From assembly GCA_016179845.1 (NCBI GenBank), contig JACPCK010000042.1:1-64000 (forward strand): 64,000 nucleotides of DNA. Reading direction: 5' to 3'. This document shows positions 25,507-33,845 of this stretch, piece after piece (the stretch's first letter is position 1; the number at the start of each line of letters is the position of its first letter). Origin of the DNA: Chloroflexota bacterium. GTDB lineage: Bacteria > Chloroflexota > Dehalococcoidia > Lucifugimonadales > JACPCK01. Under the pieces are notes generated by a model. That model did no database searches, was not told the origin of the DNA, and worked only from the letters and a program-made list of their open reading frames with translations. The position numbers were made by a program, and so were the translations under genes.

Positions 25507-26520
25507 GTGGCCTCGAGGGCCCTAGGCCTCTGGGGTGAAAGCACTGCGGAGCTGGTCGACGTGGCCCGCCGAGCCGAAACGGCGGGCTTTGCCTCCGTCT
25601 GGACCGACGAGCTAGAGCGCACCCCCTTCGTCCCCCTGGCCGCCGTGGCCGCAGGCACCGCCAAGGTACAGCTAGGGACCGGCGCGGCCCTTGCCTTCGT
25701 GCGAAGCCCCCTCGTTACGGCCCTCACGGCCCTGGACCTGGATGAGCTCTCCAGGGGTCGCCTCATACTGGGCCTTGGCTCAGGAGTCCAGCGCCTCAAC
25801 GAGGACTGGCACGGAGTCCCCTTTGGCAAGCCCGTCCCTCACATGCGGGAGGCAGTGGCTGCCATCCGCGCAATTATGGCTGGCGCCCATATGGGGGAGC
25901 CTATCGTCTTTCAGGGAGACTACTACCGGATCCGCATTCGGGGCTATCAGCGACCATTCCCGCCTGTTCGGGAACACCTGCCCATCTTCCTCGGTGGCAT
26001 TGGCCCTCAGATGGTCGCCCTGGCTGGAGAGGTGGCCGATGGCTGGCTCGGTCATGAACTCAACACGCCCCGATACCTGCGAGAGGTCATCATGCCCAGG
26101 CTGAAGGTGGGTTTCGACCGCTCTGGACGCCAGCGGCGCGACCTCTCTGTTTGCCCCACCCTCGTGTGCGCCATCGCCGGCCACCCTCGAGACGCCCGCA
26201 GGATAGCTGCCGGCACCGTGGCCTTCTATGCAACGGTCCGCACCTACGCACCCCTCTTTATCGCTCATGGTTTCGGAGAGCCCCTGGAGCGGATACAACA
26301 TCTCTTCCGCTCCGGCCAGTATCCGGCTATGGTACAGGCGGTGCCGGACGAGATGGTGGATGCCTTTGTTGCCGCAGGCACTCCTGATCAGGTTCGAGCA
26401 CGCCTGGCCGATTACGAGGATTTAGCTGATGTGGTGAAGGTGGCTGCGCCCCACTACTTCCTGGAGCCCGAGGTCATCCGGGCCCAGCAGCTCTCTCTAA
26501 TCGAGCACCTCTCGCCGTAG
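25507..26520 (+). CDS. LLM-class flavin-dependent oxidoreductase
   Basis: Luciferase-like (bacterial luciferase/F420 oxidoreductase) barrel of about 337 residues: VARRAETAGFASVWTDEL, LGTGAALAFVRSPL, LSRGRLILGLGSGVQRLNEDWHGVPF and PIFLGGIGPQMVALAGEVADGWLGH. The cofactor could be FMN or F420; such paralogues are abundant in SAR202-type Chloroflexota. AAGGAG at 25494-25499 sits too close to the GTG at 25501, so GTG 25507 is the better start. Last gene of the plus-strand operon, 20 bp from the convergent CoA-transferase. Confidence 0.88.
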   Translation: MASRALGLWGESTAELVDVARRAETAGFASVWTDELERTPFVPLAAVAAGTAKVQLGTGAALAFVRSPLVTALTALDLDELSRGRLILGLGSGVQRLNEDWHGVPFGKPVPHMREAVAAIRAIMAGAHMGEPIVFQGDYYRIRIRGYQRPFPPVREHLPIFLGGIGPQMVALAGEVADGWLGHELNTPRYLREVIMPRLKVGFDRSGRQRRDLSVCPTLVCAIAGHPRDARRIAAGTVAFYATVRTYAPLFIAHGFGEPLERIQHLFRSGQYPAMVQAVPDEMVDAFVAAGTPDQVRARLADYEDLADVVKVAAPHYFLEPEVIRAQQLSLIEHLSP

Positions 26521-26540
26521 CCCGGTTTTCCCAACCCTTC

Positions 26541-27785
26541 CTACCGCAGCACACCCTTCTCCATCAGCTTCGCGATTTCCATGTCCACTAGCCCCAGGAT
26601 CTCACGACATACCTCATAGGTGTGCTCTCCTAGCAGTGGAGCAGACCGCTGGATGCGGTGCGGCGTGAGGCTCAGGAGAGACTCAGGCACATCTACTCGG
26701 TGTTCGCCAATCTCCGGGCCTCTTACCGTGGGGAAATGGCCCCTGTGCTTCAGTTGCGCATCGCTGAAGAGGCTCCGGTTTGAATGAACCACGCCGCAGG
26801 GTATGCCTGCCCTTTGTAGCCGGACCATCAGGCGACGGGCTGTGTATCTACGAGTCCACTTGCTCAGCCGCTGGTCCAGCTCCTCTTCGCAGGCCGTTCT
26901 CTCTGAGACCGTTTCAAATCGGGGGTCCTCTGCCCACAGGGGATTGCCCATAGCGTCTTTCAATGCCCTCCACTGGACCTCATTCTCCACGGCAATGGCG
27001 ATCCACGCCTCTTCCCCCAGTGCTGCATCCCTCTCCCGACGGCATGGGTACACCCCGTGCGGCACCATATCGGGGTCATGGTATCCGGCCCGGTTGGCCT
27101 CAACCCCATCGTCAGCCATCGCCATGACTGGTGGTGCCACCATTTGCAGGGAGGCCTCAAACTGCGAGATGTCCAGGTACGCACCCCGCCCTGTTCGCGC
27201 CTGATGGTCCAGTGCACTCAAGACTGCAAAGGCTGCCATACGGGGCAGCACGAAGTCCAGGTACGCCCCGAAGGGGCCCGGACACACAGGCGCGCGGTCG
27301 GGCCAGCCCGTTAGATGCGTCACGCCCACCAGCGGCGTCAGCAGCGGGCCGTACCCAGGCTGAGAGGAGAGGTGGTTCCTTCGCCCAAAGGTTGAGAGGC
27401 TTAACATAACAAGGCCAGGCTTCTCCTTGGCCAGGGCTTCGTAGCCCAGGTCCCAGCCTTCCATGACCCCGGCAGTAAAGTTCTCTACTACCACGTCGGC
27501 CCATTCCAGGACCAGGCGACGCGCCAGGTGGCGTCCTTCAGGGCTTTTCAGGTTCAGGGCTATGCTCTCCTTGCCCGCATTCCAGTAGGCAAAGGCGCCG
27601 CTTCGATTAGGGCCGGGGACCTTATCCCTGAATGGGGGTGACGTGCGCATGGTGTCAGGGCGTGTCTCGGACTCGATGCGCAGCACCCTCGCCCCGAAGT
27701 CGGCCAGGTAGCGGGTGGTCATGGGCCCCATCGCTACCCAGGTGAAGTCAGCAACCCGGACCCCCTCAAGGGGCAGCCCCGTCAT
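26541..27785 (-). CDS. CaiB/BaiF family III CoA-transferase, probable catalytic subunit
   Basis: 414 residues: LEGVRVADFTWVAMGPMTTRYLADFGARVLRIES, NAGKESIALNLKSPEG, ENFTAGVMEGWDLGYE. The catalytic Asp is kept (Asp177 in YLDFVLPRMAAFAVLSAL). Its start overlaps by one base with the stop of the preceding transferase (27785-29017), so the two are translated as a pair. Order and chemistry repeat the plus-strand pair: the gene lacking Asp first, the gene with Asp second. Confidence 0.87.
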   Translation of the reverse strand: MTGLPLEGVRVADFTWVAMGPMTTRYLADFGARVLRIESETRPDTMRTSPPFRDKVPGPNRSGAFAYWNAGKESIALNLKSPEGRHLARRLVLEWADVVVENFTAGVMEGWDLGYEALAKEKPGLVMLSLSTFGRRNHLSSQPGYGPLLTPLVGVTHLTGWPDRAPVCPGPFGAYLDFVLPRMAAFAVLSALDHQARTGRGAYLDISQFEASLQMVAPPVMAMADDGVEANRAGYHDPDMVPHGVYPCRRERDAALGEEAWIAIAVENEVQWRALKDAMGNPLWAEDPRFETVSERTACEEELDQRLSKWTRRYTARRLMVRLQRAGIPCGVVHSNRSLFSDAQLKHRGHFPTVRGPEIGEHRVDVPESLLSLTPHRIQRSAPLLGEHTYEVCREILGLVDMEIAKLMEKGVLR

Positions 27786-29017
27786 CAGATTGCCCCCTTG
27801 GCCTTCAGCCAGCGGAGACGCCCTCTGGGAATGCCGAGCAGGCCTTCATATACCTCCTCGTTGTGCTCCCCCAGCGCAGGCGCCCGCCGGTCACTATTGG
27901 TCTGGGGCCCCAATGTGAGGAATGGGCCCAGGTAGGAGGTCGGCTCTGACGTTCCTGGTTCGCCCGTCTGGTGAAGGAGGTGTGGGGACAGCTCCTTTAC
28001 GTGCTGGAAGACCTCTGAGGGCGTGGAGACCGGGTACAGAAGGAGACGCCGCTCCTTGGCCTGCTGCCAGAGCTGGGCCTTGGTATATTTGGAGAAGAAG
28101 CGCCCCAGGGTCTCGTCAGTTCGCCTCAGCACCTCGGGTGGGATGGCCGTGAAGTCCATCTCCTCCCAGGGCAAGTCCTTGATGTAGTCGGCGTCGAAGC
28201 CCTCCTCGTCCATCCACGCAATGAGGGCCCGAAGGCTCCTGGACCCCGTGGTGCCCCCTAGCATCAGGTAGCTCACGTGCCCGTCCTTACAGGGCCACAG
28301 CATGCGCCGGAGGGTTCCACCACCGGGGCGGGCCATGGGCCCTGCCCGCTCCAGCACCTGGCCCCCTATGTCCCAGAAGGCCGGGGCCCGGTCCAGCGTG
28401 CGGGCCACCGCAGCCTGAGCCGAGACGTCCACGTGCTGGCCCTGCCCCGTGCGAGTCCGGTGAAACAGCGCCATAGCAGTGCCCACAGCCGCCGCTGCCC
28501 CTGCTATGAGCCATGCCTGGGGGAAGGAGATACGCACCGGTGGCCTGTCTGGGTCCCCTGTCATGTACAGGAAGCCGCCCAGGGCGTTGACCGTCAGATC
28601 GGTGGCCTTATAGCGGGCGTAGGGGCCGCTCTGGCCAAAGGGGGTTATGGAGACCATCACTAGAGAAGGATTGACCTGCTTGAGGGACCGGTAGTCGAGG
28701 CCCAGGGAGGCCATGTAGCCGGGCGGAAACGATTCCACTACCGCGTCAGATGCTGCCACCAGGAGCCGGAAAAGCTCTCGTCCTTTGCCAGTTGCTAGGT
28801 TGATGGTGATGCCCTTCTTTCCGGCCGAGTACGCCGTCCAGGAGAGACTGGAGCCGGAGTCGCCTCGGTAGAATGGCCTCTGCCTTCGCGCCGGACTGCC
28901 CTGTGGCGACTCCACGGCTATCACCTGCGTCCTCAGGTCCGCCAGAAGCTTGCCACACAGATAGCCCCTCTCGTCGCACAGGTCAAGGATACGGTAGCCT
29001 TGCAGCAACATCTCCAC
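27785..29017 (-). CDS. CaiB/BaiF family III CoA-transferase, probable non-catalytic subunit
   Basis: 410 residues of the same family (GYRILDLCDERGYLCGKLLADLRTQVIAVESPQGSPARRQRPF, ITPFGQSGPYARYKATD). At the catalytic Asp position it reads PQAWLIAGAAAAVGTAMAL, with Trp169, so it cannot form the aspartyl-CoA intermediate. It probably functions as partner of the next gene. Lies 61 bp after MmgE/PrpD and appears to share its transcript. Confidence 0.83.
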   Translation of the reverse strand: MEMLLQGYRILDLCDERGYLCGKLLADLRTQVIAVESPQGSPARRQRPFYRGDSGSSLSWTAYSAGKKGITINLATGKGRELFRLLVAASDAVVESFPPGYMASLGLDYRSLKQVNPSLVMVSITPFGQSGPYARYKATDLTVNALGGFLYMTGDPDRPPVRISFPQAWLIAGAAAAVGTAMALFHRTRTGQGQHVDVSAQAAVARTLDRAPAFWDIGGQVLERAGPMARPGGGTLRRMLWPCKDGHVSYLMLGGTTGSRSLRALIAWMDEEGFDADYIKDLPWEEMDFTAIPPEVLRRTDETLGRFFSKYTKAQLWQQAKERRLLLYPVSTPSEVFQHVKELSPHLLHQTGEPGTSEPTSYLGPFLTLGPQTNSDRRAPALGEHNEEVYEGLLGIPRGRLRWLKAKGAI

Positions 29018-29078
29018 GTCTTGGGGAATAGCCTGCCGCGCTAGCCCCTCAGCTCGTCGCGGACCCTTTGAAATCAGA

Positions 29079-30455
29079 TCACGCTGGCCGAAGCAGCGCC
29101 GTCAGGGAGGTCATGTCTTCCACCTTCTCTAGGGACGCGACCTGCTGTATCAGGGCCTCAGCTTGCCTTTCGGAGAGGGCGCTGCGGGCCAGAGGCCTGA
29201 ACTTGGCCAGAAGCTCTTCCCAGGTGAGAGGAGTCTCAGGCTCGCCCTTTGCCAGGGCCACCTTCGCACTCAGGCTGCCTCCCTGGCGAGTCGTAACGCG
29301 GACGCTGGCTCCTAGCGGGCCTATCTCTGGCTTGGCTGCGGCGTGGACCCTCTCCATCAGGGACACCACCGCTGGGTCCTCAAGCCTGGAGTAGCTCTGC
29401 CAGGTGTAGTTCCTCTCCAGCAGAGCTACCGCGGCGGCGAAGTATACGCTGAACTGGCCGTCCACCACCGTCTTCGGGTGCTGTTTGGGCTTCTCAGGCT
29501 CAGCGACCAGAGACAAGCCCACCCGGTTGAGCCCCACATCTACCCTGGCCACATCATCAGGCCTGAGCCCGTGTTCCCGGGCGAGTGCCGTCAATGCGTC
29601 GATGACGCCGTGGTTATAGCGGCAGCACGGATAGGGCTTGATGGCCGTGTTCATCACCTCGAACTCGCTTCCCAGTCCGCGCACGGCCTTCTCTAGATCC
29701 AACGGCTCCTCTGAAAAGAGGTGGAAGTAGCCAAAGCGCCCCTCCAGAGGCTCCGAGGCGCCCACGGCTCCGTGGCGGGCGAACGTCAGACTTACTACAG
29801 CGTTGTGGGCTGCCTGACCCACGTGGATACGCTTGTTCCAGGCGCCGTTTTCCAGGAATTGCAGGCTCCCGGCCGACTGGCTCAGCGCCAGCCCCAGGGC
29901 GTTCCGCAGCTTCTCCTCGTCCAGGCGGAGCAGCCGGGCTCCGCCAGCAACCGCGCCGAAGATGCCTGTTGTCGCCGTGGGATGAAAGCCCCTCTTGTGA
30001 ACTCCCTCCCCGTGAGCCCTGCCCAGCTTGCCCAGCACGTCGTATCCCGCCACGGCACTCGCCAGGAAGTCCCTCCCCGTGGCGTGGCTGCCTTCTGCCA
30101 GGGCCAGCAGCGTGGAAAATAGTGGTGTTCCCGGGTGCATTATGGAGTCCCTGTGGGTGTCGTCAAAGTCCATGCTGTGGGCCAGGATGCCGTTCAGCAG
30201 CGCTGCGTACTGGGCCGGAAAGGAGCGCCTCCCGCCCACCACAGTGGCACTGCCCTTCGCCCCCGCCGCCAGCTCTCGGACCGCCTTCATCACAGGCCCT
30301 GTCGACTCCGAGTCTCTCCCGCCAAAGGCCACGCCCAGAAAGTCCAGGAACAGGTGCTTGGCGCGCTCGATGACCTGGGGAGGGATATCCTCGTAGCCCA
30401 GGCCGAGGGCGTACTCAACAAACCTCTGGGTAAGGCCGTCTCTTCTCTCTGTCAT
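29079..30455 (-). CDS. MmgE/PrpD family protein
   Basis: 458 residues of the 2-methylcitrate dehydratase/cis-aconitate decarboxylase/iminodisuccinate epimerase family. Typical pieces are AKHLFLDFLGVAFGGRDSE near the N-terminus, NGILAHSMDFDDTHRDSIMHPGTPLFSTLLALAE (about 95-130) and HPTATTGIFGAVAGGARLL, then KPYPCCRYNHGVIDAL. The family acts on tricarboxylic and related acids. Without prpB or prpC nearby a methylcitrate role is not supported; the next genes are CoA-transferases, so a C4-C6 dicarboxylate pathway is possible. Confidence 0.88.
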   Translation of the reverse strand: MTERRDGLTQRFVEYALGLGYEDIPPQVIERAKHLFLDFLGVAFGGRDSESTGPVMKAVRELAAGAKGSATVVGGRRSFPAQYAALLNGILAHSMDFDDTHRDSIMHPGTPLFSTLLALAEGSHATGRDFLASAVAGYDVLGKLGRAHGEGVHKRGFHPTATTGIFGAVAGGARLLRLDEEKLRNALGLALSQSAGSLQFLENGAWNKRIHVGQAAHNAVVSLTFARHGAVGASEPLEGRFGYFHLFSEEPLDLEKAVRGLGSEFEVMNTAIKPYPCCRYNHGVIDALTALAREHGLRPDDVARVDVGLNRVGLSLVAEPEKPKQHPKTVVDGQFSVYFAAAVALLERNYTWQSYSRLEDPAVVSLMERVHAAAKPEIGPLGASVRVTTRQGGSLSAKVALAKGEPETPLTWEELLAKFRPLARSALSERQAEALIQQVASLEKVEDMTSLTALLRPA

Positions 30456-30509
30456 AGTGCAACCCCCGTAGGCGTCCGCGTTATTCTAGGCGCCTGCAGA
30501 CGCGCCCAT

Positions 30510-30518
30510 ACTATATCA
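30510..30518 (-). promoter_or_regulatory. Extended -10 promoter candidate for MmgE/PrpD
   Basis: Minus strand TGATATAGT (30518-30510), an extended -10 (TG-N-TATAGT) with no good -35, about 55 bp before the ATG at 30455. Confidence 0.35.
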
Positions 30519-30566
30519 CCGCGGAAGCAAAAGAGGGAGACGCCATGCGCAAGGGGCTTATAAACG

Positions 30567-30598
30567 GTCCAGCCCTTTCCCGCAGGAAAGGGCTGGAC
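30567..30598 (-). terminator. Perfect hairpin between cytochrome c and MmgE genes
   Basis: GTCCAGCCCTTTCC and GGAAAGGGCTGGAC form a perfect 14-bp stem with a 4-base loop, 47 bp past the cytochrome c stop. On the minus strand it is followed by CGTTTATAAG, a poor U-tract, so it may terminate weakly or be a repeat-type palindrome. Confidence 0.4.
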
Positions 30599-30644
30599 TA
30601 CGAACCATTTGCCCGAGGAGTCCTCTGCTGGCCTGTGAGACTAC

Positions 30645-31100
30645 TTATTTCAGGGTCAGGAGATAGGCGACAAGCGACTCGAACTGGTCCTTGGTGAATG
30701 TTTTGTCTTTCAGGTTTTCAGGCATCAACTGCGCGAAGCCCGTCACCACGTAAGCCCCTGGCTTCTCAATTGACTCCCTGATGTACTGCTCAGCGCTCAT
30801 CCCGGGCTTCCGCGTGGCAGCCACCGTGGCGATGGTGGTCAGGGGAGGCGCCAGAGGATTGACTGGTGAGACACCCTTCACCTCATGGCAGGCGATGCAC
30901 GGGAAAGCTCCGCTCACAAAAAGCTGCTTGCCCTGCTCCGCCGAGGCGCCGGTGGACGCCCCCGTTGGAGTAGCCTGGGCCGGGGCCCTGGTAGCAGTGG
31001 CCTTTGGTGTCGCCTGGGTGCCGCTGCCCCCTCCACACGCCAGGGAAAGGGACAGCAGTCCGAATACCAGCGCAGCAGCAACAACGGTACCGATCTTCAA
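30645..31100 (-). CDS. Lipoprotein monohaem cytochrome c
   Basis: 151-residue class I cytochrome c. The signal ends in lipobox LSLAC (Cys22), then comes an Ala/Thr/Pro linker to about residue 52. The haem site CIACH is at 68-72, and Met126 in AQLMPENL is the likely sixth ligand. It would be anchored outside the membrane and shuttle electrons, for example to a terminal oxidase. No oxidase genes are nearby. A TTGACA-N17 promoter lies upstream (31197-31225). Confidence 0.88.
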   Translation of the reverse strand: MKIGTVVAAALVFGLLSLSLACGGGSGTQATPKATATRAPAQATPTGASTGASAEQGKQLFVSGAFPCIACHEVKGVSPVNPLAPPLTTIATVAATRKPGMSAEQYIRESIEKPGAYVVTGFAQLMPENLKDKTFTKDQFESLVAYLLTLK

Positions 31101-31196
31101 CTTGCCTCCTCCACTTTCGTCAAGGCTCCACCTCTCACCCGCAGCTCCCCCTTGGGGAGGCTGTGCCAGAGGGCTTCTTGAGCCAGGGTGTGTGAG

Positions 31197-31225
31197 ATTT
31201 TCTCCCCTTTGGCAGCCGTTGTCAA
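31197..31225 (-). promoter_or_regulatory. Promoter candidate for cytochrome c
   Basis: Minus strand TTGACA (31225-31220), 17-bp spacer, GAAAAT (31202-31197). The leader to the ATG at 31100 would be about 90 bases. Confidence 0.42.
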
Positions 31226-31242
31226 GGCGTCGGCGTGATAAC

Positions 31243-31323
31243 TAAGGGTCTTTTCATTGTCACCCTGAGCCCTTCACTGTCATTCTGAAGGAGTCCCGAC
31301 GTATCGGGACGACAGAAGAATCC
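31243..31323. repeat. Truncated relative of the dispersed element, with TCGGGAC palindrome
   Basis: AAGGGTCTTTTCATTGTC resembles the left terminus of the element at 20525. Further on come GTCATTCTGA (31279-31288) and a palindrome GTCCCGA-CGTA-TCGGGAC (31293-31310), then AGAAGAATCC. The right half of the element is missing. Confidence 0.55.
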
Positions 31324-31494
31324 GGTTCAGGGTAAACTCCGCGAAGGGTCTGAAGAAAAGTCGCCTTTCAGAGGATGTGCATCCTGCCGGGCAAGCATCT
31401 TGACAACACTGTTATGCTCCCATTTAACATTAGCGAAGCAAAGGACGTACCCAGGGTCTGTGCTGGCAGTACTTCCTGAAAAGGAGTGAGGGAT

Positions 31495-31806
31495 ATGGAA
31501 TTCTTCGTCCGCGTACCGCTCAACAAGCCAAGCACTGTAGAGGTGCGCTACGACTGCGCATGCGGTTGCAAGCCTCGCGCCCGATTCGAGCGGGGCAGTA
31601 GCCAGGCTGGGTTCGAGCACTGCTGCTGCGGTCGAGTCCATTTCGTGGGTGACGAGGCTGTCCCACAGCTAGAGGTGTATCTGAGAGACCGGCGTACCTC
31701 AGGGAAAGATTCGCGAAGCTATGCCCTGAGCCAGTACCAGGTGACGGCTCCGTGGGGACCCGTTCCCGTGGCCTTTGGCACCCCTGATCAGCTCAACGTG
31801 CACTAG
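31495..31806 (+). CDS. Small Cys-rich protein, unknown function
   Basis: I do not recognise this 103-residue protein. It has a tight cysteine cluster DCACGC (Cys21, 23, 25) and a second one EHCCCGRVH (His42, Cys43-45, His49), which together look like a metal site. The rest is mixed strand and loop with a Pro-rich end (WGPVPVAFGTPDQ). No signal peptide or membrane segment. ATG 31495 has AAGGAG 8 bases upstream; a GTG nine bases earlier overlaps the ribosome site. The gene stands alone between the cytochrome c and MFS genes. Confidence 0.6.
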   Translation: MEFFVRVPLNKPSTVEVRYDCACGCKPRARFERGSSQAGFEHCCCGRVHFVGDEAVPQLEVYLRDRRTSGKDSRSYALSQYQVTAPWGPVPVAFGTPDQLNVH

Positions 31807-31884
31807 GGGGCATTTCCTCCGGCTGTGTTGCCTATGGATACGGGGAGGCACGGGAAACGAGGTTACAGAGTGGCTGTCCCCTCC

Positions 31885-33255
31885 CTAGTCCAGCCTGCGA
31901 AATCTTGGCACAAGAACCAGCATCCCCACGCAGAGGAACACGAGGACTATGGCGAGTCCCCCAACGGACCACTGCACCCCTACTGCCTCGGCCATCAAGG
32001 CTGCCAGGAAGACCGAGAAGCTGGTGAGGCCAAACTCCATCATGTAGAAACTCATTACCCGGCCCAGGTAGGCCCCTTCCACGTAATACATGAGCAGGCT
32101 GCTGCCCAGGGCCATCCGCCCTGCCTGCCCTAGGCCAACGAAGCCGATCATGATCAGTGAGAGATGCCAGGAGGTGGAGAAGGAGAAGCCTACCAGCGCC
32201 AGTCCCAGAATGAGGGCACACACTAGCAATAGGAGGCCCCGTCTCTTGTCGGGCAGAGAGGCGAGGGTGATGGAGCCGACCATGGCCCCGATGCCTGAGA
32301 CACTTATCAGCACCCCCAGCCCTGTCGCTCCCACGTTCAGGATATCCTCAGTGAAGATGGGCAGCAGTGTCATGTAGGGCATGGAAAGCAGGACCGTCAG
32401 CAGGGTGACAACCAGGATCAGAAAGATAACAGTCTCGCGCCGAACATACCGGAACCCCTCGGCCATGTCTGCCAGGGCGCCGCGGCCGCTGAGTGTCGCC
32501 TTCCCGGTGAGAGGCATCAGGGCGATGAAGGCTGCAGCCATGAGATAAAGCCCGGTCATTGTGTAGAAGACCGCCTCGAAGCCGAGCATGTCCACCAGAA
32601 AGCCAGCCGCCGCAGGAGCCGCGAGTCGTAGCATGTTCATCCCAAAGGCATTCAGGGCCACGGCGTTCATGACCCGGTCCTCCCCCACCATCTCTGGAAT
32701 CATGGCCTGGCGTGACGGCATCATGAAGCCGAAGATGGCTCCCTGAGCCAGGGAGGCCACTATCAAGATCCACCAGGAGCCGGCGCGCTCGTCGCTCAAA
32801 TAGCCCAGGGTCAGGGTGAGGGCTATGCTCAGTGCGACCACCGCGGAGCCTAGCTCTCCCACTAGGATAACGTACTTCTTCTGCACCCGGTCCGCGATGA
32901 CCCCGCCGTAAAGCGAGAGGAACAGCATGGGCAGGGCGTTGGCCAGGGACATCACCCCAAGAAGGGCCGCCGAGCCTGTTAGGCGATAGATAAGCAGGGA
33001 GCGGGCCATCATCTGCATGTTCTGGGCAGCCATCTGGCCCAGCATGGCCCCGTAGTAGAGGCGAAAGACAGGGCTTGTCAGGGAGCTGAAGGTTCGAAGA
33101 TTGCGCAGAGAGAAGCCGCCCCCCACAGCCTCGCCCATCCCCACTCCACCCATCCCCCTACCCCAACCCCCGCCTGCCCTGGTGTATGACACGTTGCTCG
33201 TGCTGGCCGGCGACGGGGCAACTGGCTCCGTGCGACTATCCTCTGGCCTCTCCAT
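31885..33255 (-). CDS. MFS transporter (EntS/MFS_3-like exporter)
   Basis: About 456 residues with twelve expected membrane helices starting near residue 60. Typical features are SPVFRLYYGAMLGQMAAQNMQ, LPMLFLSLYGGVIADRVQKK (the DRxxKK loop after helix 2) and MMPSRQAMIPEMVG. This matches the MFS_3 group of drug or siderophore exporters. The 45-residue N-terminal tail is Gly/Pro-rich and hydrophilic. ATG 33255 behind AAGGTAGGGG is preferred over a GTG at 33324. Possible extended -10 TGATATTAT at 33323-33315. Confidence 0.85.
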   Translation of the reverse strand: MERPEDSRTEPVAPSPASTSNVSYTRAGGGWGRGMGGVGMGEAVGGGFSLRNLRTFSSLTSPVFRLYYGAMLGQMAAQNMQMMARSLLIYRLTGSAALLGVMSLANALPMLFLSLYGGVIADRVQKKYVILVGELGSAVVALSIALTLTLGYLSDERAGSWWILIVASLAQGAIFGFMMPSRQAMIPEMVGEDRVMNAVALNAFGMNMLRLAAPAAAGFLVDMLGFEAVFYTMTGLYLMAAAFIALMPLTGKATLSGRGALADMAEGFRYVRRETVIFLILVVTLLTVLLSMPYMTLLPIFTEDILNVGATGLGVLISVSGIGAMVGSITLASLPDKRRGLLLLVCALILGLALVGFSFSTSWHLSLIMIGFVGLGQAGRMALGSSLLMYYVEGAYLGRVMSFYMMEFGLTSFSVFLAALMAEAVGVQWSVGGLAIVLVFLCVGMLVLVPRFRRLD

Positions 33256-33845
33256 CACCCCTACCTTGTGGACCCCGAGACCTTCCTGGTCCCACCCTCG
33301 AAGGTCAATGCGCCATAATATCACAGAATGAGCATCCCGCCAGCGGTGCTGCGGCTATGACAGAAGATTTTCTGTGCACAAGCGCTAGTGTCCTGTCTTG
33401 GAAAAACGTTGAATAAGTCGTAGCCAATCCGGGTGCAGGGGCGTCCCGACTTGTCGGGATGCCAGGGGTCTGGGGGTGTCCCCCAGGTTTCTCTTTTCCC
33501 CCTCTCCTGCAGGAGAGGGGGCCCAGGGGGTGAGGTATCTGTCTCCAGAGAGGACGTGATTTCTCGGGAGACAGCGTCCACTTTTGTAAAGAACTAAGGA
33601 GACTCCACACTAGGTGTTGGTCAGAAGAGCGATGGCAAGTCATGGCCCAATTGCTGTGTATACCTCCACCTGATGAACGGCAACGTTGGCTACAGGCTGA
33701 GCGAAAGGTGAGCCGACCTGGTAGCCTACGGGATGTTGTTGGAGGTGTTCCAGGTATGTTTCTAGAGCGGATTTAGTACCAGGCTCAACGAGAAAGATTG
33801 AGAAGCGAATAAGCCTATAACCAAGGAGATCAAGCCCAGCATCCC
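33256..33845. other. 590-bp intergenic region with nested palindromes
   Basis: Contains the MFS upstream region (to about 33325), a block of three palindromes (33444-33521) and, at about 33640-33845, a minus-strand open stretch that may be a gene remnant. Nothing else is recognisable. Confidence 0.55.
33444..33521. repeat. Block of three perfect palindromes
   Basis: TCCCGAC-TT-GTCGGGA (33444-33459), CTGGGGG-TGT-CCCCCAG (33470-33486) and CCCCCTCTCCTG-CAGGAGAGGGGG (33498-33521). The first shares its core with the palindromes at 31293 and 50484. These sit between the MFS and queA genes and look like a dispersed intergenic repeat rather than a terminator, since no U-tract follows. Confidence 0.65.

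Larger units (their letters stand above)
31101..31494. other. 394-bp intergenic region between cytochrome c and the Cys-rich gene
   Basis: Holds the cytochrome c promoter (31197-31225) and a truncated dispersed repeat (31243-31323). The part from 31324 to 31480 shows nothing recognisable. Confidence 0.6.

Noticed and set aside
13574-26520. Acquired genomic island
   Set aside because: No integrase, tRNA-anchored boundaries or base-composition change can be seen; the genes fit the rest of the genome's style.
31327-31641. Minus-strand 104-codon frame opposite the Cys-rich gene
   Set aside because: It has no ribosome site and lies across the plus-strand gene, which has a good start and conserved-looking Cys pattern.
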